From the NCBI GenBank assembly GCA_007125435.1, contig SLDF01000374.1, forward strand, positions 1 to 12,341: a stretch of DNA of 12,341 nt, in the 5' to 3' direction. The notes beneath the pieces are model-generated. The model was not told the DNA's origin, did no database searches, and worked only from the letters and a program-made list of their open reading frames with translations. The stretch is from Saprospiraceae bacterium (GTDB taxonomy: Bacteria > Bacteroidota > Bacteroidia > Chitinophagales > Saprospiraceae). The position numbers and the translations under genes were made by a program. Shown piece after piece: positions 6,896 through 12,341 of the stretch; positions within the stretch are counted from its first letter, which is position 1, and every line of letters starts with the position of its first letter.

Positions 6896-8665
6896 ATGAT
6901 TGACCGATATAGACATCTTCTTGAAAGGGTATTTGGTCCTCTAGAAGAGGCCGCTCTCCTCACGATTGCTGAAGAGAGTGAAACTATTGAGTTATCTGCC
7001 GGTAAATTTGTATGCAGGCAGCATGAATTAGATCCGACCTTATACATTGCGCTTTCAGGTAGATTTAGAGCCATTCAATCCATTGATGGTATTGATCGGA
7101 TACTGGGAGATATTGGCCCCGGAGAACCACTGGGTGAATTGTCATTGCTTTTGGATGAACCTAGGTCGGCTTCAGTCTTTGCGCTGAGGTCATCTACTCT
7201 ACTTAAAGTGACTAGAGAAAGTTACTACAAGATTGCATCTCATAATCCCAAGCTAACTACGGTTTTGAGTCAATATGTGATTAAGAGAATTAGAAACAAT
7301 GCAGAAAGGTCTCTCAGTAGATTCAATCCTAGGATCATTGCTTTAGTTCCATTGGACGAAGATCTTCCCGATTTTTCTGCTTTGCTAAGCCCATATTTTT
7401 CTGAATCTAATGAGTCATTTGACTTGATAGATTATAAACTCTTAAGTGATAATTCTATTGCATCCATCTTTGACCGTGTTGATGAATCTGAGAACATAAG
7501 TTTTTTACTCTGTGATGAACACCATCTCGAGTGGTCCAGACAATGTATTTTGTATGCAGACATCATAGTACTGGTTGCTAACTTTTACTCTGATCGTCAA
7601 ATCAGACCCATTGAAAACGCCTTAGAAGTACACACAAAAAGCATCTACAGCAAGCAAAACTATCTATTGCTTCTACACCCTGTTGGATCGAAGATGCCAA
7701 GGTATACCCGGCAATGGTTCGATAATCGCTCAGTTAGCTTGCATATCCACCTCAGGCTCAATAATGTACGAGACATTCATCGGTTTTGTCGAATTGTGTT
7801 GCACAGAGCTACAGGACTTGTCTTAAGTGGTGGTGGGTCTAAAGGTTTTGCCCATATAGGGGCATTGAGGGCTTTATTAGAAGCTGGTGTGGAAATAGAT
7901 TTTTTGACAGGCTCTAGTGCTGGTGCACTCTATGGAGTCGGTATGGTCTGGACTGATTTTGATATTGACCTAATGTACAAAATGGGAAAGTTATCCGCCG
8001 AGCGGAAATTAACCAGCAACGATTGGACTATTCCTGTTTTATCCATTATGACAGGTAAAAAAATGTTGAGATTTATAAAAGACGTGTTGGGTGATGCTTA
8101 CCTTGAAGATTTTTGGGTTAATCACTTTTATGTATCCACCAACTTTTCTAATGCGAGTACAGCTATTCATGATAAAGGAATAGCCTGGCAGCAAATTCAA
8201 GCTGCTATTGCCATTCCCGGCATTTATCCTCCTGTGGTCATTAATAATCAAATTCATATCGATGGTGGAGTCATGGATAATTTGCCTATTGAACATATGT
8301 CAACTTATCCTGTGAGTCATGTCATTGCTTTGTCACTCGTTAGCCTCAAGCCATTAACAGTTGAATTTGACTCGACACCTTCGCCCTGGTCTTACATTTG
8401 GGATAAGATCAAAGGCAAGCGAATGTATAATATGCCAAATGTTGTCGAACTTATCAGCCATTCACTGGTATTGAATAGCCGGAAAAAACAAATTCTCACT
8501 AAAGAAAAAGCAAATCTTTACTTTGAGGTCAAATTGGAAGAGTACGGTCTTATGAATTCCAGTAACTGGAGCGTTACCTTGGATGCAGGATACTCGCAAG
8601 TGAAAGAACAACTAGACAGACTGCCAATAGAAAAGAAGTATTGGAAGAAAAATACGGAAAACTGA
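6896..8665 (+). CDS. Cyclic-nucleotide-domain patatin-like phospholipase (NTE-type)
   Basis: 589 residues from the ATG at 6896; an in-frame TTG at 6884 would add four, and ATG is preferred because it is far commoner. Residues ~5-135 are a cyclic-nucleotide-binding domain with an apparently intact phosphate cassette, GELSLLLDEPRSASV, including the Glu and Arg that contact cyclic phosphate. A middle region of about 160 residues matches the linker of bacterial neuropathy target esterase-like proteins. The patatin domain begins at LVLSGGGSKGFAHIGAL (~306): oxyanion loop GGGSKG, nucleophile Ser341 in GSSAG, and Asp456 in DGG, the complete Ser-Asp dyad. By family it hydrolyses phospholipid or lysophospholipid acyl esters, probably at the inner membrane, with activity set by ligand binding. 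A helical C-terminal part of about 110 residues follows. It has its own promoter and precedes the GRAM and propeller genes by 73 nt. Confidence 0.93.
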   Translation: MIDRYRHLLERVFGPLEEAALLTIAEESETIELSAGKFVCRQHELDPTLYIALSGRFRAIQSIDGIDRILGDIGPGEPLGELSLLLDEPRSASVFALRSSTLLKVTRESYYKIASHNPKLTTVLSQYVIKRIRNNAERSLSRFNPRIIALVPLDEDLPDFSALLSPYFSESNESFDLIDYKLLSDNSIASIFDRVDESENISFLLCDEHHLEWSRQCILYADIIVLVANFYSDRQIRPIENALEVHTKSIYSKQNYLLLLHPVGSKMPRYTRQWFDNRSVSLHIHLRLNNVRDIHRFCRIVLHRATGLVLSGGGSKGFAHIGALRALLEAGVEIDFLTGSSAGALYGVGMVWTDFDIDLMYKMGKLSAERKLTSNDWTIPVLSIMTGKKMLRFIKDVLGDAYLEDFWVNHFYVSTNFSNASTAIHDKGIAWQQIQAAIAIPGIYPPVVINNQIHIDGGVMDNLPIEHMSTYPVSHVIALSLVSLKPLTVEFDSTPSPWSYIWDKIKGKRMYNMPNVVELISHSLVLNSRKKQILTKEKANLYFEVKLEEYGLMNSSNWSVTLDAGYSQVKEQLDRLPIEKKYWKKNTEN

Positions 8666-8722
8666 TGATTTTACTGTATCTTTATCAGTATCATTATTTA
8701 CTAATTCCTGACCAAGGCTTTC

Positions 8723-8730
8723 TAATTTTG
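8723..8730 (+). promoter_or_regulatory. Possible -7 element right before the GRAM gene
   Basis: TAATTTTG matches TAnnTTTG exactly but ends only 8 nt before the ATG at 8739, so a transcript from it would be almost leaderless. No good -33 TTG is found about 20 nt upstream. It may be chance. Confidence 0.22.
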
Positions 8731-8738
8731 AAAAAAAG

Positions 8739-9287
8739 ATGAACGTACTTTCATTCCCATCAAAAATAAAGGTGATTCTGCTATTCGCTTTTGTTTACCT
8801 CGCCGTTGGCGTGATAATAGACGTTGTATTTTTAGGCATGGCTATTCAGGACATTCAATGGTTGTCATCGACATTAAATGCATTAGTGGTCAGTGCAGTC
8901 TGTATCACGATAATTCTCTATTCTTCATCGGGTATGGTCAGTTTCCTTGGCGGAAAGGTTAATCCACCGGATTTTAGAACCGACGAGAGCCCTGTCATTG
9001 ATACAGCATCTAATCTCATGCATAGCCGATGGCAGTCTATTGGGGGTAAACTCTTTCTTACTAATAAGGCGCTGTACTTTAGAGCTCATCCCTTCAATCT
9101 GAAGAGACCAAACTTGAATATTGAACTATCGGAAGTATTGAATTTTTCTCCTGCGAAAGTAAGCTCCACTATAGATAACGGCCTTATCGTAGAGACTAAA
9201 GATGGCACCTATACTTTCGTTCTGAATAGCCGAAATGAATTTACCAATCTCTTAAAAGATCATTGTAAAAACATCCAAAACGTTTAA
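8739..9287 (+). CDS. Two-TM membrane protein with C-terminal GRAM/PH-like domain
   Basis: 182 residues. Two hydrophobic helices (about 9-33 and 42-62) are followed by a soluble part from about 75. Residues ~88-175 resemble a GRAM domain, a PH-like fold: SNLMHSRWQSIGGKLFLTNKALYFRAHPFN has the typical GGKLFLTN.aLyF core, then the LNIELSEV strand and a closing strand-helix (YTFVLNSRNEFTNLL). GRAM domains bind lipids or proteins at membranes, so the protein probably displays this domain on the cytoplasmic face; orientation is inferred. It lies 73 nt after the patatin gene and 5 nt before the propeller lipoprotein, so it is probably co-transcribed with the latter and perhaps with the former. Next to a phospholipase, a lipid-sensing role is an attractive but untested reading. 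The next in-frame Met, around residue 33, would remove the first helix, so the ATG at 8739 is kept. Confidence 0.85.
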   Translation: MNVLSFPSKIKVILLFAFVYLAVGVIIDVVFLGMAIQDIQWLSSTLNALVVSAVCITIILYSSSGMVSFLGGKVNPPDFRTDESPVIDTASNLMHSRWQSIGGKLFLTNKALYFRAHPFNLKRPNLNIELSEVLNFSPAKVSSTIDNGLIVETKDGTYTFVLNSRNEFTNLLKDHCKNIQNV

Positions 9288-9292
9288 GTAAT

Positions 9293-10360
9293 ATGAAAAC
9301 CACATATTTTTTTATTAGTTTTTGCTTGATGATAGCCTGCAGTCCACCTTCCCAAGAGGATAGCTCCATGCAAAATGACCACAACGGTGTACTCCTTGTA
9401 GCCAATAAATCCGCTGACATTTTCCACATTTTTGATCGCAATACCGGAGATATACTTGCCGAGTTAGAAACAGACCTTGAGCCTCATGAAGTAGAGGCAT
9501 CACCTGATGGTAAATGGGCCGTCGTAAGCAACTACGGTGATAGAGAGCAGCCCGGTCGTACTTTATCGGTATATGATGTCTTGAAGGGGGAGCTTGTTCG
9601 TACAATAGAGCTCGGTATGCACACACGCCCTCATAGCATGAAATGGATAACAGGTACAGATCATCTTTTAGTTACGACTGAGGGGAGTCAACATTTATTA
9701 AAAGTCAATGTAGCCAGCGGAGAGATTATTTTGGAAATGCCTGTATCTCATGAGGTTGGGCATATGGTTGCGGCTTCACCAGACTTTAGTCAGGCATTTG
9801 TAACAGCCATTCGGTCAGGGACGGTTTCTGCTTTTGATCTGTCCACAGGAGACGAAGTGAGTAGTGTTTACAGCGGAGCAGGAGCTGAAGGCATTGATGT
9901 TTCGCCGGGTGGACAAATTTGGGTGACCAATCGCGATGATAATACCATCACTATTTTTGATGGGGACATTAATAATCGCATTGATGAATTAGAATGCCCT
10001 GAATTCCCAATTAGAATCAAATTTACCCCTGATGGTTCCAGAGCTGTCGTCAGCTGTGCTAAGTCGGGAGATATTGCTATATTTGATGCACTTGAACGTA
10101 CTTTGATCACACGTGTATCTATGCCGCCTTATATGCCATCAGGTGAAGATGATGCCAAGTATTTCTCTGACTTTGAAGATACATCTATTCCTATAGGCCT
10201 TGTAATGCCTGACAATGAATCCGTTTTCGTTGCAAGCACTAGAGCTAATTCTATTACAGAAATCTGTCTTAATGAATATAAGATAATTCGTGAGATTCCG
10301 GCCGGTAAAGAACCTGATGGTATTCACTTTTCAGCTCTGAGGCCAGAATCTCAGCGATGA
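9293..10360 (+). CDS. YncE/YVTN-type beta-propeller lipoprotein
   Basis: 355 residues. A lipoprotein signal peptide ends LMIAC, with Cys16 as the lipidated residue, followed by a short polar linker. The rest is a propeller of about seven blades of the YVTN/YncE kind, with repeated short strands such as LLVANKSADIFHIFDRNTG (34-52), ASPDGKWAVVSNYGD (69-83), ASPDFSQAFVTA, VSPGGQIWVTNRDDNTITIFD and FTPDGSRAVVSCAKSGDIAIFD. Some family members bind metals, cell-wall material or nucleotides, others are lactonases; no catalytic set is recognised here, so no reaction is assigned. It should be anchored to a membrane facing the periplasm or the surface. It is 5 nt downstream of the GRAM gene, so the pair is an operon with one partner on each side of the inner membrane. 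The stop lies 7 nt from the stop of the convergent repeat-protein gene, with no terminator between. Confidence 0.9.
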   Translation: MKTTYFFISFCLMIACSPPSQEDSSMQNDHNGVLLVANKSADIFHIFDRNTGDILAELETDLEPHEVEASPDGKWAVVSNYGDREQPGRTLSVYDVLKGELVRTIELGMHTRPHSMKWITGTDHLLVTTEGSQHLLKVNVASGEIILEMPVSHEVGHMVAASPDFSQAFVTAIRSGTVSAFDLSTGDEVSSVYSGAGAEGIDVSPGGQIWVTNRDDNTITIFDGDINNRIDELECPEFPIRIKFTPDGSRAVVSCAKSGDIAIFDALERTLITRVSMPPYMPSGEDDAKYFSDFEDTSIPIGLVMPDNESVFVASTRANSITEICLNEYKIIREIPAGKEPDGIHFSALRPESQR

Positions 10361-10367
10361 TAGAATT

Positions 10368-10877
10368 TCATTTCTGCCGGTAGTCCCAGCGGTTTAATAT
10401 CGGATTATATTGATAAGTACCGGTTCGATTGCCCTGCGCGTCGAAGACCTCATACTGGTTGAGCAGTTCATTATATCTGCGAGTCTCCTGCAGACGTCCT
10501 CTATTGTCATACACTTCCGTTCGATTTAGTAGATTATTCTCGCGAATCACTTGTTGTCTCTGTCCTTTGTTATCGTAGACCTCTTTTTGATTAAGCACAT
10601 TATTGTTTTGAGTGTAGCCCTGCAGACGTCCGCTGCTATCAAACAACTCTTTTCTGTTTAGTACTTCATTTCTCTGCTGATAAAATTGAAGCCTACCTGA
10701 CTGATCTCTGGCTTCGACACGGTTGAGTAAATTATTTTGTTGGATAGACGATGGTGCAGCATTTGGCGTTTTTGAAAGGCCTGGTGTTACTGATAGAGAT
10801 GTTGCCGGGTTCTGCCCAGTTAGTGCGAAAGACATCGACATCAATATTATCATTTTTAAAATGCTATAAATCTTCAT
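10368..10877 (-). CDS. Secreted protein of tandem 22-residue repeats
   Basis: 169 residues: a signal peptide (about 1-21, ending ALTGQ), a Ser/Pro/Ala-rich stretch (22-47), then five complete repeats of exactly 22 residues starting at Asn48, 70, 92, 114 and 136, and a partial sixth at 158-169. The consensus is N-x-(L/V)-L-N-(R/Q)-x-E-(V/L)-(F/Y)-D-x-x-G-(R/Q/N)-x followed by six polar residues. There are no insertions or deletions between repeats. The YD..GR element recalls RHS/YD repeats, which also run near 20-23 residues, but no RHS shell or toxin domain is present; a beta-hairpin solenoid is the likely fold. No catalytic residues or cysteines are seen in the repeats. It is probably periplasmic or extracellular. 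The gene is convergent with the propeller lipoprotein. No family name is assigned; function unknown. Confidence 0.85.
   Translation of the reverse strand: MKIYSILKMIILMSMSFALTGQNPATSLSVTPGLSKTPNAAPSSIQQNNLLNRVEARDQSGRLQFYQQRNEVLNRKELFDSSGRLQGYTQNNNVLNQKEVYDNKGQRQQVIRENNLLNRTEVYDNRGRLQETRRYNELLNQYEVFDAQGNRTGTYQYNPILNRWDYRQK
10407..10736 (-). repeat. Five in-frame 66-bp coding repeats
   Basis: These bases encode repeats 1-5 of the secreted repeat protein, each 66 bp, in perfect register. The copies differ at many positions, so the array is old rather than freshly expanded, and selection on the protein has kept the spacing. Confidence 0.8.
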
Positions 10878-10934
10878 GGTTCAATAGTTTTTGGTAAATG
10901 GAAAACTAGTAATATCAGTATTATAACTATGAAG

Positions 10935-10947
10935 CCCAACATTTGGG
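10935..10947. promoter_or_regulatory. CCCAACATTTGGG dyad upstream of the repeat-protein gene
   Basis: A perfect 5-bp inverted repeat with a 3-nt centre, about 60 nt upstream of the ATG at 10877 on the minus strand. It may be an operator. No convincing -33/-7 pair was found beside it. Confidence 0.25.
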
Positions 10948-11026
10948 TGTATAGAATATACGTATTTAAGTATAAATTAACGATTTAGAGGTGAGATGAT
11001 GATGGGTTTTCATGTTTTTTTGGCGT

Positions 11027-11096
11027 GTCTCTCATCAGTATATCTTTAATATATTCGATTTTAAATAAAAAATGTTGAGATATACTGCTGAGAGAC
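11027..11096. repeat. 19-bp inverted repeat enclosing 32 AT-rich bases
   Basis: GTCTCTCATCAGTATATCT (11027-11045) is the reverse complement of 11078-11096 except for one position (11035 against 11088). The arms flank 32 AT-rich bases. It could fold as a long hairpin in RNA or be the ends of a tiny miniature element. No direct duplication was recognised at its borders. Confidence 0.6.
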
Positions 11097-11244
11097 CGGG
11101 CTATCCGCTTGTATTCACTACATCTCTATGAAGTGTCGCTGCAGATGATGTTCGGCTTCTTATAGTCGCCGACACATCTGTGCTCCACTATCCATAGATA
11201 TATAGCTCATATCACTTCTATCCCTCACGCAGGAGAGAGTTTTT

Positions 11245-11265
11245 AGCTTCAAGCTTCAAGCTACA
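11245..11265 (+). repeat. Three tandem 7-mers AGCTTCA/AGCTTCA/AGCTACA
   Basis: Two identical copies and one copy with a single change, directly adjacent. Low-complexity DNA at the start of the short-repeat section of the intergenic block. Confidence 0.6.
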
Positions 11266-11286
11266 AACTGCTACTTAGATGTAGTT

Positions 11287-11377
11287 TGTTTACGCTTCGC
11301 TGTTTATGCCAATGATCGGCTATCGCCTCCGTTTGCTGTTTACGCTACAAGCACTCCGTGCTCTCCGCTGTTTAGGC
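11287..11377 (+). repeat. Four spaced copies of TGTTTANGC
   Basis: Copies at 11287-11295, 11301-11309, 11337-11345 and 11369-11377; the last three are preceded by GC. A perfect AGCAC-TCC-GTGCT hairpin (11350-11362) lies between copies three and four. Spacing is irregular, which excludes a CRISPR array. Confidence 0.45.
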
Positions 11378-11439
11378 TTAAAGTAGGTTGGAGGCGTTCA
11401 AGTTTTATTGGTGGGTTCGGTCGAGTTGTTTTGTCACGA

Positions 11440-11463
11440 TTTTTGCTTCTTTCAGCGCAAAAA
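11440..11463. repeat. Inverted repeat TTTTTGC...GCAAAAA
   Basis: Perfect 7-bp arms (11440-11446 and 11457-11463) with a 10-nt loop. On either strand the T-rich arm could act in a terminator-like hairpin, but there is no gene next to it. Confidence 0.35.
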
Positions 11464-11496
11464 TAGCGCCAAAACATTTGGTGATAAATTTACAAA

Positions 11497-11542
11497 CCCA
11501 GGGCTGACGCCCCGGGCTACTAATATGTCGCCTCGCTGAGGC
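11497..11542 (+). repeat. REP-like double-hairpin unit
   Basis: The first hairpin is CCC-A-GGGC, loop TGAC, GCCC-C-GGG (11497-11516), with one A/C mismatch in an otherwise 7-bp stem. Thirteen bases on, GCCTC-GCT-GAGGC (11530-11542) forms a second perfect hairpin. GC-rich twin hairpins in AT-rich intergenic DNA are typical of REP-type dispersed palindromes, which IS200-like REP-associated transposases can mobilise; similar GGGCTGACGCCC motifs are, from memory, seen in other bacterial genomes. Confidence 0.5.
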
Positions 11543-11608
11543 TTGGATTCAGTTTTGATCTGGAATCAGGTCAACCAAAGCACCTAGCACCGCTATGTCA
11601 CCAATTGA

Positions 11609-11909
11609 CTTTTGACTTTCCGACCTTTAGACCTTCGGCTTTCAGACAAAAAAACAGCTTTGAATATCTTCTTCGATACAAAAAATATATCAAAAAATTA
11701 AAGGCTATACCTAAGCCCCTTAGCTCCTATGCTCCTATGCTCCCTCAGACCTTCGACTTTTGACTTTACGACCTTCAGACCTTTGTAATTACGACCAAGA
11801 AGATATATTGTACTTTCATCTCCTTTACAAAAAATATATCAAATAGTTAGTGACTACACCTAAACTCCTTAGCCTCTGAGTTCCTAAGCTCCTATGCTCT
11901 CTCAGACCT
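11609..11909 (+). repeat. Two imperfect copies of a ~149-nt pyrimidine-rich unit
   Basis: Copy one starts at 11609 and copy two at 11757, both with CTTTTGACTTT, then GACCTT..AGACCTT. An exact 18-nt match (11677-11694 and 11826-11843) is offset by 149 nt, and both copies end with CTCCTATGCTC and CTCAGACC. Inside are short repeats such as CTCCTATG twice and many GAC(C/T)TT units. The copies have diverged clearly, so the duplication is not recent. Confidence 0.6.
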
Positions 11910-11995
11910 TTTATCTTACCTCATCCCCTTGACTCTATCAGATTTGTCATTTCTTCTCATATAAGAGTTATTTATAAAATCTAGCCAAGGCACTT

Positions 11996-12019
11996 TGATC
12001 ACTATTGCTGATCATTTTT
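11996..12019 (+). terminator. TGATCA hairpin with T-run
   Basis: TGATCA (11996-12001), 7-nt loop, TGATCA (12009-12014), then five T. It has an intrinsic terminator shape, but no gene is seen upstream on this strand, so it may end an unseen transcript or be chance. Confidence 0.3.
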
Positions 12020-12041
12020 GAGATTCTGGAAATAGCAGCCC

Positions 12042-12056
12042 TGATATCTTATATCA
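12042..12056. promoter_or_regulatory. TGATAT-CTT-ATATCA dyad upstream of the last gene
   Basis: A perfect 6-bp inverted repeat with a 3-nt centre, about 160 nt upstream of the ATG at 12215. It shares GATATC with the motif beside the Crp-type gene. No clear promoter for the downstream gene was found. Confidence 0.2.
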
Positions 12057-12214
12057 CACACTTTAACTATTTTTATAAATCACTTTACAATCTGATTTAA
12101 ATAGAATTTGTACTTTTAGCTTATGAATTGCTTTTGTGTATGTAATATCAAACATGCAAAATCGAATTTCAAGGTTTTCTTTTTATAATATGGAATAAAA
12201 ATCCCAAGCAACCT

Positions 12215-12341
12215 ATGTCCGATAAAACGTCCTTGACAGGGGAACAACATAATTTTATTGAACCCATTTTACCTTTATTAGGTGTAGCCATTGACACTTA
12301 TTTTGATGCACTTCAAATCAGTGATTTAAATGGTCAAATCG
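12215..12341 (+). CDS. 5' end of an unrecognised gene (runs off the window)
   Basis: The ATG at 12215 opens a frame that stays open for 42 codons to the window edge; an in-frame stop at 12194-12196 rules out a longer N-terminus with ATG. The start reads MSDKTSLTGEQ, followed by a moderately hydrophobic segment (FIEPILPLLGVAIDTYF) and then DALQISDLNG. There is no signal peptide and no recognised family, so a cytoplasmic protein is likely. No ribosome binding site is evident, as for most genes here. The codon pattern and the change from repeat-filled DNA to a clean open frame are the main support. Confidence 0.6.
   Translation, partial: MSDKTSLTGEQHNFIEPILPLLGVAIDTYFDALQISDLNGQI

Larger units (their letters stand above)
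10878..12214. other. 1.3-kb repeat-rich non-coding block
   Basis: No credible gene is seen on either strand. The stretch instead holds several kinds of repeat, listed separately: a 13-bp dyad (10935-10947), a 19-bp inverted repeat (11027-11096), 7-mer repeats (11245-11265), TGTTTANGC repeats (11287-11377), a TTTTTGC inverted repeat (11440-11463), a double-hairpin REP-like unit (11497-11542), two pyrimidine-rich copies (11609-11909) and two hairpins (11996-12056). A minus-strand frame without a start codon (open to the stop at 11405-11407) may be a coding relic. Such mosaics are places where mobile or dispersed repeats collect. Confidence 0.6.

Noticed and set aside
6615..6899. 94-codon plus-strand frame through the GC-rich island
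   Set aside because: Product is Arg/Ser-rich low-complexity then Cys/Phe-rich, spans a promoter and overlaps the patatin start; it looks like chance in a repeat.
9315..9626. 103-codon minus-strand frame inside the propeller gene
   Set aside because: It is antisense to a well-supported propeller and its product is rich in His, Arg and Cys without any motif.
10407..10736. 66-bp repeats as a possible CRISPR array
   Set aside because: The repeats are coding, in frame, degenerate and directly adjacent, with no spacers.
11245..11377. Short repeats as a CRISPR array or replication-origin iterons
   Set aside because: Units are too short and unevenly spaced, and no cas, dnaA or rep gene is nearby.
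11410..11440. tRNA-like T-loop (GGTTCGGTC)
   Set aside because: No acceptor stem, anticodon arm or D-arm can be placed around it.
12123..12188. 21-codon frame upstream of the last gene
   Set aside because: Very short, Cys/Phe-rich, no ribosome binding site or similarity to a known leader peptide.

Overview
The window looks like a chromosomal segment from a member of the Bacteroidota, most likely a free-living marine-type Cytophagales or a relative; no species can be named from it. Three things support this: a secreted peptidase with a C-terminal type IX secretion (T9SS) sorting domain, promoter-like matches to the Bacteroidota TTTG / TAnnTTTG consensus, and few strong Shine-Dalgarno sites. 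The DNA is AT-rich with ordinary codon use. No tRNA, rRNA, CRISPR array, transposase or phage gene was seen.

Positions 1-4638 hold four minus-strand genes. In transcription order they are a small lipoprotein and an M64 metallopeptidase 5 nt apart, then a standalone methyltransferase resembling the AprA-MT1 polyketide methyltransferases, then a DoxX-like membrane domain fused to a cysteine-type glutathione peroxidase that runs off the left edge. A near-consensus promoter fixes the lipoprotein start.

Positions 4870-10360 hold five plus-strand genes: a Crp/Fnr-type regulator, a haloalkane-dehalogenase-like alpha/beta hydrolase, a cyclic-nucleotide-domain patatin phospholipase of the neuropathy target esterase (NTE) type, a two-TM GRAM-like protein, and a beta-propeller lipoprotein. 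The last two are 5 nt apart and probably co-transcribed. A roughly 65% GC, purine-rich island lies between the hydrolase and the patatin gene and looks foreign to its surroundings.

Positions 10368-10877 (minus) encode a small secreted protein built almost entirely from exact 22-residue repeats; it converges on the propeller gene with 7 nt between stops. Positions 10878-12214 are about 1.3 kb without a credible gene but full of repeats: a 19-bp inverted repeat, short tandem repeats, a double-hairpin REP-like unit, and two imperfect copies of a pyrimidine-rich sequence of about 149 nt. A partial unknown gene starts at 12215 and leaves the window.

The genes do not add up to an obvious single pathway. 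Themes are envelope and lipid biology (patatin, GRAM, lipoproteins, T9SS peptidase) and peroxide defence. There is no clear new multi-gene system; the best leads are the DoxX-GPx fusion, the standalone AprA-MT1-like enzyme, the 22-residue repeat protein and the repeat-rich intergenic block.
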